From contig NZ_JXTJ01000008.1 in the NCBI RefSeq assembly GCF_001509835.1, positions 620,001-684,000 on the forward strand: a stretch of 64,000 bases of DNA. The letters run 5' to 3'. The position numbers were made by a program, and so were the translations under genes. This document shows positions 53,491 through 62,906 of the stretch, in pieces. Below the pieces are notes generated by a model that searched no databases, had not been told where the DNA came from, and worked only from the letters and a program-made list of their open reading frames with translations. Source of the DNA: Allobosea sp. WAO (GTDB taxonomy: Bacteria > Pseudomonadota > Alphaproteobacteria > Rhizobiales > Beijerinckiaceae). Each line of letters starts with the position of its first letter. The stretch's first letter is position 1.

Positions 53491-54081
53491 ATGGCGACAC
53501 CGGAAGTGGAGGCACTGACGCGCCGCGTGGCCGCGCTCGAAGCCCAGCTCGCGGCCCTTCTCCAGGCGGTCAATGTCGGCCGCGGCGGCTCGGTCGCGAT
53601 CACCGCGCCGAACGGCCTCAGTATCACGGTGGGCGGCAGCTGCACGATCAGCGCCGGGGCCGAGCTGGCGCTGAACGTCGGCAGCAATTTCAGGACCAGC
53701 GTCGGCAGCGCCTACACGCTGCAATCCGGCGCCGGAATCAGGGTCGCGGCCGGCACCGGTATCGGCATCTTTGCCGCGACGGCGCTGAATCTCAACGCCA
53801 ACCGGCAGATCAGCCTGGCAACGCGCGCCTTCGAGGTCGCGGCCTCGGTCAGCATCGACATCGACAGCAGCAAGGATTTCGCCATCGCCAGCGGCCGGGC
53901 GCTGAGCGTCGAGGCAGCCGATGGCATGCTGCTCGATTCAGGCGCGGCCTCCCTCCACCTGAAGAAGGATGGCTCGGTCGATCTCAAGGGCAAGGACGTC
54001 AACATCCGGGCCGGCGGCAGGATCAGCGCCGTCGCCAGCTCCGACGTGACGATCAAGGGCTCCAAGATTCTCCAGAACTGA
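53491..54081 (+). CDS. Orphan VgrG-tip-like beta-helix protein with N-terminal coiled coil
   Basis: The protein has 196 residues from the ATG at 53491, preceded by AAGGAGG. Residues 1-27 form a short heptad coiled coil (VEALTRRVAALEAQLAAL). The rest is a chain of short hydrophobic/glycine strands like SITVGGSCTISAGAEL and ends LHLKKDGSVDLKGKDVNIR with VTIKGSKI. This closely recalls the C-terminal needle (DUF2345 or gp5-like) of VgrG spikes. The other VgrG domains and any secretion-system genes are missing from the window. A trimeric spike or structural fibre is inferred. The gene ends at a bidirectional terminator. Confidence 0.65.
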   Translation: MATPEVEALTRRVAALEAQLAALLQAVNVGRGGSVAITAPNGLSITVGGSCTISAGAELALNVGSNFRTSVGSAYTLQSGAGIRVAAGTGIGIFAATALNLNANRQISLATRAFEVAASVSIDIDSSKDFAIASGRALSVEAADGMLLDSGAASLHLKKDGSVDLKGKDVNIRAGGRISAVASSDVTIKGSKILQN

Positions 54082-54129
54082 GGTCCTGCAGAACTGAGCG
54101 CTGCGCAGCCCGGCGCATCTCGAAACGAA

Positions 54130-54162
54130 AACCCCGCCCGGGCCGGTGGCCGGGGCGGGGTT
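54130..54162. terminator. Bidirectional terminator between the VgrG-like and RND genes
   Basis: AACCCCGCCC (54130-54139) and GGGCGGGGTT (54153-54162) form a perfect 10-bp stem, with further G-C pairing inside. TTGATTTT follows on the plus strand, and TTTTCGTTTCG on the minus strand, so it can end both convergent transcripts. Confidence 0.8.
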
Positions 54163-54181
54163 GATTTTGGCTGCCTGCGCG

Positions 54182-57100
54182 TCAGTGCGACTGTGGCGCG
54201 GTCTGCTCGGCGGAGACCTTCTTCTTCCGCCCGCCTCCGAGCGAGGCGAGCCAGCGCACGACGACGTAGAACACCGGCGTGAACAGCAGGCCGAACAGGG
54301 TGACGCCGATCATGCCGGAGAACACCGCGATGCCGAGGACCTGGCGCATCTCCGCGCCCGCGCCGACCGAGATCGTCAGCGGCAGCACGCCGAGGATGAA
54401 GGCGAGCGAGGTCATCAGGATCGGCCGCAGACGGGTCCGGGCGGCGGCGATGGCGGCATCGCGCCGGCTCATGCCTTCGTCCTCGGCCTGCTTGGCGAAC
54501 TCGACGATCAGGATCGCGTTCTTCGCCGCGAGGCCGACGAGCACGACGAGGCCGATATCCACCAGAACGTTGCGGTCGAAGTCCTTGTAGCCGACGCCGA
54601 TCATCGCCGCGAGGATACACATCGGCACGATCAGGATGACGGCGAGCGGCAAGGTCCAGCTCTCGTAGAGCGCTGCCAGCAGCAGGAAGACGAAGACCAC
54701 GGCGAGGCCGAAGGCGATGATCGCGGTGTTGCCGGCGAGCTTCTCCTGCAGCGCGATCTCGGTCCATTCGAAGCCGAAGCCGGCCGGCAGGACCTGACTC
54801 GCGATCTTCTCCACCGCCGCGATGCCCTGGCCGGTCGAGTAGCCACGCGCCATCGACAGCTGCACTTCTGCTGCCGGATAGAGGTTGTAGCGCGGCACGC
54901 GATAGGCGCCGGTCGTATCCGAGAAGGTCGCGACCGAGCCGATCGGCACCATCTCGCCATCGGTATTGCGGGTCTTCAGATTGGCGACGTCGCGGACGTC
55001 GAGCCGGTGCGGGTTGTCGGCCTGGGCCGTGACCCGGAAGGTCCGGCCGAGCAGGTTGAAGTCGTTGACATAGGCCGAGCCCATATAGATCGACAGCGTT
55101 TCGAAGATCCGGGTCACCGGCACCCCGAGCATCTCGGCCTTGGTCCGGTCGATGTCCGCATAGATCTGCGGCGTCCGCGTCGAGAACAGGGTGAAGGGCT
55201 GTTGGATGCCGGGGGTCTGGCCCGCGGTTCCCGCCACGGCCCAGGTCGCTGCTTCCAGCGCCGTGAGGCCACGGCCGCCGCGATCCTGGACATAGCCCTT
55301 GAGGCCGCCGCCGCTGCCGATGCCGGGGACCGCCGGCGGCTCGATGATCAGCGCGAAAGCTTCGCCGATCTGGAAGAGCTGTGTCCTGAGGTCGTTGAGG
55401 ATGCCCTGCGTCGTCAGCCCGGCCTTGGCCCGCTCGCGGAAGTCCGAGAGCGTGACGAAGGCGACGCCGGCATTGGGGGCGAGCGTGAAGGTCGCCCCGT
55501 CGAGGCCGGCGAAGGCGACGGCATGGGCGACGCCGGGCCGCGACAGCAGAATATCGGTCGCCTTGCGGATGACCGCGTCGGTGCGTGGCAGGGAGGAGCC
55601 GGGCGGCAGCTGGAAGACGGCGATGAAGTAGCCGCGGTCGAGCTGCGGCACGAGGCCCGTCGGAACCACGGCGAGTTGTCGACCGGCGACCGCGATCAAC
55701 GCGGCATAGACCAGCAGCATGATCACGCCGAAGCGGATCAGGCGCGAGGTCACCGCGCCATAGGCGTGCGAGAGCCAGTCGAAGGCCTTGTTGAAATACT
55801 TGAAGAACCAGCGCACCGGCGCGGTGAGCGTCGCGAGGACGCCTTTCGGCTCCTCATGGCTGTGCGGCTTCAGCAGGATTGCGGCGAGTGCCGGCGACAG
55901 CGTCAGCGAGACGAAGCAGGAGATCGCCGTCGAGGCCGCGATGGTCACCGCGAACTGCTGGTAGAACGTGCCCTGCAGGCCGGTGATGAAGGCGGTCGGG
56001 ATGAACACGGCGCAGAGCACGAGCGCGATCGCGAACAGGGCGCCGCCGACCTCGTCCATGGTCTTGTGCGCAGCGTCGACCGCGCTCATGCCTTGCGCCA
56101 GATAGCGCTCGACGTTCTCGACCACGACGATGGCGTCGTCGACCACGATGCCGATCGCCAGCACCAGCGCCAGCAGCGAGATCGTGTTGAAGGAGATGCC
56201 AACCGCGCTCATCACCAGGAAGGTACCGACCAGCGAGACCGGGATCGCGATGATCGGGATGATCGCGGCGCGCCAGGTCTGCAGGAACAGGATCACGACG
56301 ATCACGACGAGCACGATAGCCTCGAGCAGAGTCGTGACGACGGCGGAGACCGATTCCCTGATGAACTCCGTCGGGTTGTAGACGATGGTGTATTCGACGC
56401 CGGCCGGGAAGTTCTTCGACAGCTCCTGCATCGTCTTGATGAGGGCGTCGGAGGCTGCGAGCGCGTTGGTGCCCGGGCGCTGGAACACGCCGATCGCGAC
56501 CGCTTCCTTGTTGTCGAGATAGGAGTTCGAGAGATAGTCCTGCGCGCCGAGCTCGACACGGGCGACGTCGCGTATGCGGATCGTGCCGCCATCCGCGTCG
56601 GAGCGGACGACGATGTTGTAGAACTCGTCGACAGTGGTGAGACGGCCGAGCGTGTTGACCGAAAGCTGGAAGGCGCCGTCCGAGGTGGCGGGCGGCTGGT
56701 TGATAGCGCCCGCCGCGACCTGGATGTTGGCGGCGCGGATCGCCGCGACGACATCGCCGGCGGTTAGGTTGCGCGAGGCGACCTTGGCGGGGTCGAGCCA
56801 GACGCGCATCGAGTAGTCGCGCGCGCCGAAGACCTGCACGTCGCCGACGCCTTCGACGCGAGTCAGCACGTCCTTGACGTTGAGCGTCGTGTAGTTCGAA
56901 ACGTATTGCTGGTCACGCGAGCCGTCGGGCGACAGCATGTGGATGACCATCAGGAAGTCCGGCGAGGCCTTGCGGACCTGCAGGCCGAGCGTGCGTACCT
57001 CCTGCGGCAGGCGCGGCTCGGCCGCCGAGACGCGGTTCTGCACCAGCACCTGGGCCTGGTCGACATCGGTGCCGCCCTTGAAGACGACGTTGATCGAGAC

Positions 57101-57370
57101 GCGGCCGTCACCGGTCGACTGCGACGAGATGTAGAGCATGTCGTCGACGCCGTTGACCTCCTGCTCGATCGGCGCCGCGACCGTGGCTGCGACGACCTCG
57201 GCCGAGGCGCCCGGATAGGTCGCGGTGATCGTCACGGTCGGCGGCGCGATCTCGGGATACTCCGCGATCGGCAGGGTGCGCAGGGTGATCGCGCCGGCGA
57301 TGGTCAGCAGGACCGAAAGCACGGTCGCGAAGATCGGCCGGTCGATGAAGAAATGGGCGAAGCGGAACAT
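54182..57370 (-). CDS. RND efflux pump inner membrane transporter (AcrB/MexB family)
   Basis: A 1062-residue HAE1-type transporter with the usual 12-span, two-porter-domain layout. The first span ends FIDRPIFATVLSVLLTIAGA. The proton-relay aspartate pair is in AIGIVVDDAIVVVENVER (span 4) and the relay lysine in VGLAAKNAILIVEF (span 10). It exports drugs, detergents or dyes from the periplasm using the proton gradient. The adaptor gene precedes it by 70 nt. No outer-membrane channel gene is present, so TolC-like partners must lie elsewhere. Confidence 0.96.
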   Translation of the reverse strand: MFRFAHFFIDRPIFATVLSVLLTIAGAITLRTLPIAEYPEIAPPTVTITATYPGASAEVVAATVAAPIEQEVNGVDDMLYISSQSTGDGRVSINVVFKGGTDVDQAQVLVQNRVSAAEPRLPQEVRTLGLQVRKASPDFLMVIHMLSPDGSRDQQYVSNYTTLNVKDVLTRVEGVGDVQVFGARDYSMRVWLDPAKVASRNLTAGDVVAAIRAANIQVAAGAINQPPATSDGAFQLSVNTLGRLTTVDEFYNIVVRSDADGGTIRIRDVARVELGAQDYLSNSYLDNKEAVAIGVFQRPGTNALAASDALIKTMQELSKNFPAGVEYTIVYNPTEFIRESVSAVVTTLLEAIVLVVIVVILFLQTWRAAIIPIIAIPVSLVGTFLVMSAVGISFNTISLLALVLAIGIVVDDAIVVVENVERYLAQGMSAVDAAHKTMDEVGGALFAIALVLCAVFIPTAFITGLQGTFYQQFAVTIAASTAISCFVSLTLSPALAAILLKPHSHEEPKGVLATLTAPVRWFFKYFNKAFDWLSHAYGAVTSRLIRFGVIMLLVYAALIAVAGRQLAVVPTGLVPQLDRGYFIAVFQLPPGSSLPRTDAVIRKATDILLSRPGVAHAVAFAGLDGATFTLAPNAGVAFVTLSDFRERAKAGLTTQGILNDLRTQLFQIGEAFALIIEPPAVPGIGSGGGLKGYVQDRGGRGLTALEAATWAVAGTAGQTPGIQQPFTLFSTRTPQIYADIDRTKAEMLGVPVTRIFETLSIYMGSAYVNDFNLLGRTFRVTAQADNPHRLDVRDVANLKTRNTDGEMVPIGSVATFSDTTGAYRVPRYNLYPAAEVQLSMARGYSTGQGIAAVEKIASQVLPAGFGFEWTEIALQEKLAGNTAIIAFGLAVVFVFLLLAALYESWTLPLAVILIVPMCILAAMIGVGYKDFDRNVLVDIGLVVLVGLAAKNAILIVEFAKQAEDEGMSRRDAAIAAARTRLRPILMTSLAFILGVLPLTISVGAGAEMRQVLGIAVFSGMIGVTLFGLLFTPVFYVVVRWLASLGGGRKKKVSAEQTAPQSH

Positions 57371-57440
57371 GCTTTGGTCCTGGCCAGGAAGGGCAGGCGG
57401 ACGGGCGATACCGTCCGCTGGCGTCGTGCGGCGTGCGCGC

Positions 57441-58577
57441 CTACTTGGCGGCGGCCGCCTTGATCTCGGTCTGCTGCGGCGTCACCGTCACGCCGGGCCG
57501 GACCATCGGATTGGCGAGCCCGTTGACGATCACCCTGTCGCTGGCGCTCAGCCCCTTGGTGATCACGCGCAGCCCGTCGGCGATCTGGCCGAGGGTGACG
57601 GGCTTGGGCACGACCTTGTTGTCGGCGCCGACCGTCAGCACGATCTTGTTGGCCTGGTCCGACACGATCACAGAATCCGGTACGAGCAGGCCGTCGACCT
57701 CGCCGGCATCGAGGCGCAGCCGCCCGAAGGCGCCCGGCGTCAGGAAACGGTCGGCATTGGCGAAGATGGCGCGGCCGCGGATCGTGCCCGAGCGCGCATT
57801 CAGCGTGTTGTCGACGAAGTCGATCTTGCCCGTGCGGGCCCAGTCGGTCTCGTCGGAGAGGCGCACGCGCGCTGCAGGCGCGACACCGCGCAGGCTCGCG
57901 AGGCGGGCATAGCGCAGATAGTCCGACTCGGAGACGTCGAAGACGAACTTGATCGGGTCGAGCGCCACGATGGTCGTCAGCAGGGTCGCCCCCGACTGGC
58001 CACCGGCGATCAGGTTGCCGGGGTCGACGCGGCGGTTCGAAATCCGCCCGGCGAGCGGTGCGCGAACCTGCGTCCATTCGAGATTGAGCTCGGCCGTCTT
58101 CAGATTGGCCTCGGCCGCCTGGTGCGAGGCGATCGCGCCGTTGAGGTTGGCGCGGCGCTGATCGATGTCGCGGGCGGTGATCGTCCGGTTCTGGGTCAGC
58201 GCCTCGGCGCGCTCTACCTCGTTCTGGTTGAGGTCGACCTGGGCCTTGGTGCGGGCGACCTCGGCGCGCGCGGCGTCGACCGCGAGCGTGTACGGGCGCT
58301 GGTCGATGGTGAAGAGCAGGTCGCCCGCCTTCACCATGTCACCGTCCTTGAAATGAACCTTGTCGAGGAAGCCCGAGACACGCGCGCGGATCTCGACCTG
58401 CTCGTCCGCTTCGAAGCGGCCGGTGAATTCGTCCCAGTTGGTGACGCGCTTGGCGAGCGGCGTCGCGACGGTGACCGGGGGCGCCGGCGGCGCGCCCTGG
58501 GCCATAGCTTCGAGCGAAAAGGCCGGAAGCAGGGCCGCCAATGCGAGGAGCGCCCGGCTGGAGCGACGGCGGATCAT
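57441..58577 (-). CDS. RND efflux periplasmic adaptor (AcrA/MexA family)
   Basis: The protein has 378 residues. The signal peptide ends EAMAQGAPP. The split lipoyl domain starts VSGFLDKVHFKDGDMVKAGD and closes after the alpha-hairpin, which holds an AEVARTKAQVDLNQNEVE helix. Beta-barrel and membrane-proximal parts follow. It lacks an obvious lipobox cysteine, so it is not a typical lipoprotein. It links the RND transporter encoded 70 nt downstream to an outer-membrane channel. The 252-nt upstream region to gatB shows no clear operator and no local TetR-type repressor. Confidence 0.94.
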   Translation of the reverse strand: MIRRRSSRALLALAALLPAFSLEAMAQGAPPAPPVTVATPLAKRVTNWDEFTGRFEADEQVEIRARVSGFLDKVHFKDGDMVKAGDLLFTIDQRPYTLAVDAARAEVARTKAQVDLNQNEVERAEALTQNRTITARDIDQRRANLNGAIASHQAAEANLKTAELNLEWTQVRAPLAGRISNRRVDPGNLIAGGQSGATLLTTIVALDPIKFVFDVSESDYLRYARLASLRGVAPAARVRLSDETDWARTGKIDFVDNTLNARSGTIRGRAIFANADRFLTPGAFGRLRLDAGEVDGLLVPDSVIVSDQANKIVLTVGADNKVVPKPVTLGQIADGLRVITKGLSASDRVIVNGLANPMVRPGVTVTPQQTEIKAAAAK

Positions 58578-58829
58578 ATGAAACTCCGAAAATGCGTGTC
58601 CGGCGCAACCTTGCGCGGTTTCCGGCCAATCCGGCTAAAAGGCCTCGCCGCTGACGATTGTCAAGTTCCATCACTCGACAGTTCAGCGGTCTTGTGCGTT
58701 GCGGAAGGGATTGTGACCCTACTGCAACGTGACGGCAACAGATGCTTGCTGGCAGCTTCCCAACGCTCTACCTGAGGTGGTCGTCAATTTCTGGCAGGGC
58801 CGGCCGCCCGCCGTTTCCGGATTATCGCC

Positions 58830-60308
58830 ATGAACGCCCATTCACGTCCCGCCGATCCGAAGAAGCTCATCAAGGGCGCCACCGGCGACTGGGAGATCGT
58901 GATCGGCCTGGAGATCCATGCCCAGGTCACGTCCAACGCCAAGCTCTTCTCCGGTGCCTCGACCGAATTCGGCGGCGAGCCGAACGCCCATGTCAGCCTG
59001 GTCGATGCCGCGATGCCCGGCATGCTTCCGGTGATCAACGAGGAATGCGTTCGGCAGGCCGTGCGCACCGGCCTCGGGCTGAACGCGGCGATCAACCATC
59101 GCTCGGTGTTCGACCGCAAGAACTACTTCTATCCCGACCTGCCGCAGGGCTACCAGATCAGCCAGTACAAGCACCCGATCGTCGGCGAAGGCGAGATCGC
59201 GGTCGACCTGTCGCCGACCGAGCAGATCAGCGTCGGCATCGAGCGCCTGCATCTCGAGCAGGACGCCGGCAAGTCGATGCACGACCAGCATCCGACCATG
59301 AGCTTCGTCGACCTCAACCGCTCGGGCGTCGCGCTGATGGAGATCGTCTCCAAGCCGGACCTGCGCTCGGCCGACGAGGCCAAGGCCTATGTCTCGAAGC
59401 TGCGCACCATCCTGCGCTATATTGGCTCCTGCGACGGCGACATGGAGAAGGGCAATCTGCGCGCCGACGTCAACGTCTCGGTGCGCCGCCCCGGCGAGCC
59501 CTTCGGCACGCGCTGCGAGATCAAGAACGTCAATTCGATCCGTTTCATCGGCCAGGCGGTCGAGGTCGAGGCCCGGCGCCAGATCGGCATCCTCGAGGAT
59601 GGCGGCAAGATCGACCAGGAAACCCGCCTCTACGATCCCGGCAAGGGCGAGACCCGCTCGATGCGCTCCAAGGAAGAGGCGCATGACTACCGTTATTTCC
59701 CCGATCCCGACCTGCTGCCGCTCGAGTTCGACGACGCTTTCGTCGACGACCTGAAGCAGCATCTGCCCGAGCTGCCGGACGCCAAGAAGGCCCGCTTCAT
59801 CGCCGATTACGGGCTTTCGCCCTATGACGCCTCGGTGCTCGTCGCCGAGCGCGACCAGGCCGACTATTTCGAGGCGGTGGCGAAGGGCCGCGACGGCAAG
59901 GCCGCCGCCAACTGGGTGATCAACGAGCTGTTCGGCCGCCTCAACAAGGAAGGCAAGGACGTCTCGACCTCGCCGGTCTCGGCGGCTCAGCTCGGCGGCC
60001 TCGTCGACCTGATCGGCGAAGGTGTGATCTCCGGCAAGATCGCCAAGGACCTGTTCGAGATCCTCTGGACCGAGGGCGGCGATCCTCGCGAGCTCGTTGA
60101 GACTCGCGGCATGAAGCAGGTCACCGACACCGGCGCCATCGAGAAGGCGGTCGACGAGATCATCGCCGCCAATCCGGACAAGGTCGAGCAGGTCAAGGCG
60201 AAGCCGACCATGCTCGGCTGGTTCGTCGGCCAGGCGATGAAGGCCTCGGGCGGCAAGGCAAACCCGCAGGCTCTGAACGATATCCTGAAGGCGAAACTGG
60301 GAATCTAA
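58830..60308 (+). CDS. gatB: Aspartyl/glutamyl-tRNA amidotransferase subunit B
   Basis: The protein has 492 residues. The cradle domain starts [20 protein letters not shown] and continues with the [15 protein letters not shown] and DFNRSGV-like ([14 protein letters not shown]) blocks. The C-terminal YqeY-like helical domain covers the last 120 residues. It acts with GatA and GatC to convert Glu-tRNA-Gln (or Asp-tRNA-Asn) to the amide form. GatC and gatA are not next to it here; separate location is common in alphaproteobacteria. Confidence 0.97.
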   Translation: MNAHSRPADPKKLIKGATGDWEIVIGLEIHAQVTSNAKLFSGASTEFGGEPNAHVSLVDAAMPGMLPVINEECVRQAVRTGLGLNAAINHRSVFDRKNYFYPDLPQGYQISQYKHPIVGEGEIAVDLSPTEQISVGIERLHLEQDAGKSMHDQHPTMSFVDLNRSGVALMEIVSKPDLRSADEAKAYVSKLRTILRYIGSCDGDMEKGNLRADVNVSVRRPGEPFGTRCEIKNVNSIRFIGQAVEVEARRQIGILEDGGKIDQETRLYDPGKGETRSMRSKEEAHDYRYFPDPDLLPLEFDDAFVDDLKQHLPELPDAKKARFIADYGLSPYDASVLVAERDQADYFEAVAKGRDGKAAANWVINELFGRLNKEGKDVSTSPVSAAQLGGLVDLIGEGVISGKIAKDLFEILWTEGGDPRELVETRGMKQVTDTGAIEKAVDEIIAANPDKVEQVKAKPTMLGWFVGQAMKASGGKANPQALNDILKAKLGI

Positions 60309-60320
60309 AGCCTGAAACAC

Positions 60321-60427
60321 GCCGTCATCCCGGACGAGCGGCACAGCCGCGACAATCCGGGGTCCATCGAGGGGCTGGATGCTCTACGATGGATCCCGGG
60401 GCTCCGCTTCGTTGCTGCCGGGATGGC
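60321..60427. repeat. Palindromic intergenic repeat, second copy of the GTCATCCCGG type
   Basis: It begins GCCGTCATCCCGGACG, has a central GGGGTCCATCG / CGATGGATCCCGGGG pairing and ends CTGCCGGGATGGC, so its ends are inverted. It resembles the element at 11325-11420 in its ATGGATCCCGG block. It lies right after gatB and may act as terminator. Confidence 0.6.
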
Positions 60428-60460
60428 ATGGAGGCTTGATCGCGGTTTCTTGCTGGGTGG

Positions 60461-60976
60461 GTGCCCAAGGTGACGCAAGCCGGTCTCATCATCCGCGACG
60501 CGACTTCGGCCGATCTGCCGGCCGTGCGCTCGCTGTTGGTCGAGACCTGGCACGCCACCTATGACGGCATCTATGGCTGGCGCCGCGTCGCCGAGATCAC
60601 CAATGCGTGGCATTCGCTCGACGCGCTCTCCGCGCAGCTCGGGCGCGACAGTGGTGTCTTCCTGATCGCCATGCTCGGCCGGGAGGTCGTCGGCACGGCC
60701 TCGGCGCGGAGCGAGCCCGATCACGCAGCGCTGCTCACCCGGCTTTATGTCCTGCCGGCGAGGCAGGGCGAGGGCATCGGCCGGACCCTTCTGCAGGTCG
60801 CGCTTGCCTGCTTCCCCGACGCGCCGGTCGCACGGCTCGAAGTCGAGAGCCAGAACGAGCTCGCCATCGCCTTCTACGAGCGCATGGGCTTCTTCCTGCA
60901 GCATCAGGCCCGCTTCGACGGCCGCGAGGATACGCCCAACACGCTGATCATGGCCAAGCGGCTGTTCGTGAGCTGA
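60461..60976 (+). CDS. GNAT family N-acetyltransferase
   Basis: The protein has 171 residues from a GTG at 60461 (or GTG 60470). The GNAT core is seen in LTRLYVLPARQGEGIGRTLL (acetyl-CoA pyrophosphate-binding loop QGEGIG) and ELAIAFYERMGFF. It transfers an acetyl group from acetyl-CoA to an unknown amine. A second GNAT gene follows on the same strand after about 35 nt. Confidence 0.85.
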   Translation: MPKVTQAGLIIRDATSADLPAVRSLLVETWHATYDGIYGWRRVAEITNAWHSLDALSAQLGRDSGVFLIAMLGREVVGTASARSEPDHAALLTRLYVLPARQGEGIGRTLLQVALACFPDAPVARLEVESQNELAIAFYERMGFFLQHQARFDGREDTPNTLIMAKRLFVS

Positions 60977-61011
60977 GCGGGTCGGCCAGTGCCACTTCCC
61001 CGGAGACGATG

Positions 61012-61497
61012 ATGAACGACGTGCCGAACCCACATGGAATCACCATGCGCGAGGCGACCCGCGACGATGTCGCGCGCGTCGTCGAACTCATCATGCTCGG
61101 CGCGGCCAAGCAGACGAGAACGGCCGCCGAAATCGCCGAGGAGGCGCGGCATCCCTCCTATCTGGCGGCGTTCGAGGCGATCAGCGCCAGCGCTTACTCG
61201 ACGCTTCTGGTCGCGGAGCTTGAAGGCGAGGTGGTCGGTACCCTGCAGGTCACCCTGACGCCGGGGCTCGTGCATCGCGGCCGCACGCGCTCCCGGCTGG
61301 AGAGCGTGCATGTCGATCCGGCGCGCCGCAGCGGCGGCATCGGGGCGGTGATGGTCGGATATGCCGTCGCGTTCGCGCGTGAGCGGGGCGCGGGGCTGGT
61401 CGAGCTCACCTCGGACAAGGCGCGCGAGGCGGCGCACCGCTTCTATCTGCGCCTCGGCTTCAAGCAGACCCATGAGGGCTTCAAGCTGGAACTCTGA
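61012..61497 (+). CDS. GNAT family N-acetyltransferase
   Basis: The protein has 161 residues from the ATG at 61012; the ATG 3 nt earlier is too close to the GGAG at 61002. The acetyl-CoA-binding segment is SVHVDPARRSGGIGAVMV, and AHRFYLRLGFKQTHEGF closes the fold. The aminoglycoside/Rim-like relatives suggest modification of a small amine or protein N-terminus, but the target is unknown. It does not resemble the preceding GNAT closely, so a recent duplication is unlikely. Confidence 0.87.
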   Translation: MNDVPNPHGITMREATRDDVARVVELIMLGAAKQTRTAAEIAEEARHPSYLAAFEAISASAYSTLLVAELEGEVVGTLQVTLTPGLVHRGRTRSRLESVHVDPARRSGGIGAVMVGYAVAFARERGAGLVELTSDKAREAAHRFYLRLGFKQTHEGFKLEL

Positions 61498-61622
61498 GGC
61501 AGCGGGCACGCGCCCTCACGGCATGGCGCGCCCGCCCTGGACGCGCGGCGGATCGGCTTACGCAGCCGCAGGCGGCTTCCTAGATTGATCGGCCAACCTC
61601 AATGCAGACGAGGAAGCATCGC

Positions 61623-62330
61623 ATGTCGCAAGTGCAGGCCAAGCCGATTGACCTCTATTACTGGCCGACGCCGAACGGCTGGAAGATCACCATCATGCTC
61701 GAGGAAGCCGGGCTGCCCTACAATGTGATCCCGGTGAACATCGGCAAGGGCGATCAGTTCAAGCCGGAATTCCTCGCCTTCTCGCCGAACAACCGCATGC
61801 CGGCGATCATCGATCCCGAGGGGCCGGACGGCCAGCCGATCTCCGTCTTCGAGTCCGGCGCGATCCTGCAATATCTCGGCCGCAAGACGGGCAAGTTCTA
61901 CCCGGCCGATGAGCGCGGCCGCGTCGCGGTCGACGAGTGGCTGTTCTGGCAGATGGGTGGCTTCGGCCCGATGCTCGGCCAGACTCATCATTTCCGCATC
62001 TATGCGCCGGAGAAGGTGCCATACGCGATCGACCGCTACACCAATGAGGCGAACCGGCTCTATGGCGTGCTGAACCGGCGCCTCGAAGGTCGCGACTATA
62101 TCTGCGACACCTACTCGATCGCCGACATGGCCTGCATCGGCTGGGCCCGAGGCTGGGAGCGCCAGGGCCAGGACATCAGGCAGTTCCCCAATGTCGCGCG
62201 CTGGATCGAGACGATGCTGGCGCGCCCGGCTGTCCAGCGCGGGCTCAAGGTCGCCGAGGAATTGCGCAACCCGGCCGGGATCTCGACGCCGGAGGAGAAG
62301 GCGATCCTCTTCGGCCAGAAGGCGCGCTGA
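61623..62330 (+). CDS. Glutathione S-transferase, Nu-class (YghU/YfcG-like)
   Basis: The protein has 235 residues from the ATG at 61623. The thioredoxin-like N-terminal domain starts IDLYYWPTPNGWKITIML; the TPNG motif carries the Thr/Asn that bind glutathione disulfide in Nu-class enzymes. ESGAILQYLGRKTG is the glutathione gamma-glutamyl contact, and YSIADMACIGWARGW starts the second-domain core. It likely acts as disulfide-bond reductase or peroxidase in the cytoplasm. A two-hairpin repeat follows. Confidence 0.92.
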   Translation: MSQVQAKPIDLYYWPTPNGWKITIMLEEAGLPYNVIPVNIGKGDQFKPEFLAFSPNNRMPAIIDPEGPDGQPISVFESGAILQYLGRKTGKFYPADERGRVAVDEWLFWQMGGFGPMLGQTHHFRIYAPEKVPYAIDRYTNEANRLYGVLNRRLEGRDYICDTYSIADMACIGWARGWERQGQDIRQFPNVARWIETMLARPAVQRGLKVAEELRNPAGISTPEEKAILFGQKAR

Positions 62331-62347
62331 GGCACCGATCGGGCACC

Positions 62348-62449
62348 GCCGTCATGCTCGCCCTTGTGGCGAGCATCCACGCCTTGAACCCTGTGCTCGA
62401 TCAGCCAAGCGAAGACCTGGATGGTCGGGACAAGCCCGACCATGACGGC
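62348..62449. repeat. Two-hairpin palindromic repeat between GST and DUF2147 genes
   Basis: Outer arms GCCGTCATG (62348-62356) and CATGACGGC (62441-62449) are perfect inverts. Inside the left end, ATGCTCGCC/GGCGAGCAT (62354-62376) forms a hairpin with a CTTGT loop. Inside the right end, GGTCGGG/CCCGACC forms another with an ACAAG loop. It separates convergent genes and could end both transcripts; the pattern is that of a dispersed non-coding repeat. Confidence 0.65.
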
Positions 62450-62472
62450 TGGCCGGGCCAAGCGGGTTCAAG

Positions 62473-62844
62473 TCAGTTGCTCCGCGACCACTTCACCGAG
62501 CGGCAGATCAGCCCGCCCATGACGCAGCCGGCTGTGGTCAGCGTGTCGCCGGAAAGGCTCATCGTTCCCGAATAGGTCTTGCCGTCCTCGGGATTGAAGG
62601 CGCTGCCCGTCCATTTGCCGGCACCGGACGGCTTCATGTCGTAGAAGATGCGCTGGCCCAGCTTGGCCGGCCCACTGCTGTCCTTGAGCCAGGAGAGCGT
62701 GCCGCAGACGGCGTCGCCGCATTTGGCGAGGCGGACCTTGGAAGCGCCGCTGTCGCGCAGCCAGGTGCCGGTGACCTCTTGGGCGAGGCTCGGTGTTGCG
62801 AGCATGGCGAGCGTGGCGGCGATCGCGTACGGGCGAAGCCTCAT
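62473..62844 (-). CDS. DUF2147 domain-containing exported protein
   Basis: The protein has 123 residues. The signal peptide (IAATLAMLATPSLAQ) is followed by the DUF2147 pattern: VTGTWLRDSGASKVRL, a cysteine pair in KCGDAVCGTLSW, FNPEDGKTYSGTMSL, and a last disulfide-like pair in CVMGGLICRS. The family is periplasmic with unknown function. GAGGAGGAACGTC precedes the ATG. The gene has its own promoter overlapped by a 9-bp-arm palindrome at 62886-62906. Confidence 0.9.
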   Translation of the reverse strand: MRLRPYAIAATLAMLATPSLAQEVTGTWLRDSGASKVRLAKCGDAVCGTLSWLKDSSGPAKLGQRIFYDMKPSGAGKWTGSAFNPEDGKTYSGTMSLSGDTLTTAGCVMGGLICRSVKWSRSN

Positions 62845-62885
62845 GACGTTCCTCCTCAGGCGATGACCAGCGTTGGTCGCATGGT

Positions 62886-62906
62886 TCAGATATAAACTAT
62901 ATCTGA
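62886..62906. promoter_or_regulatory. AT-rich palindromic operator over the -10 of the DUF2147 gene
   Basis: TCAGATATA (62886-62894) and TATATCTGA (62898-62906) are perfect 9-bp arms with a 3-nt centre. On the minus strand the dyad contains the probable -10 hexamer, so a bound regulator would block RNA polymerase. The regulator is not identified in the window. Confidence 0.65.

Noticed and set aside
54146..56767. 873-codon plus-strand open frame
   Set aside because: Antisense to the well-supported RND transporter gene; its Asp/Arg/His-rich repeats are a product of codon bias on the other strand.
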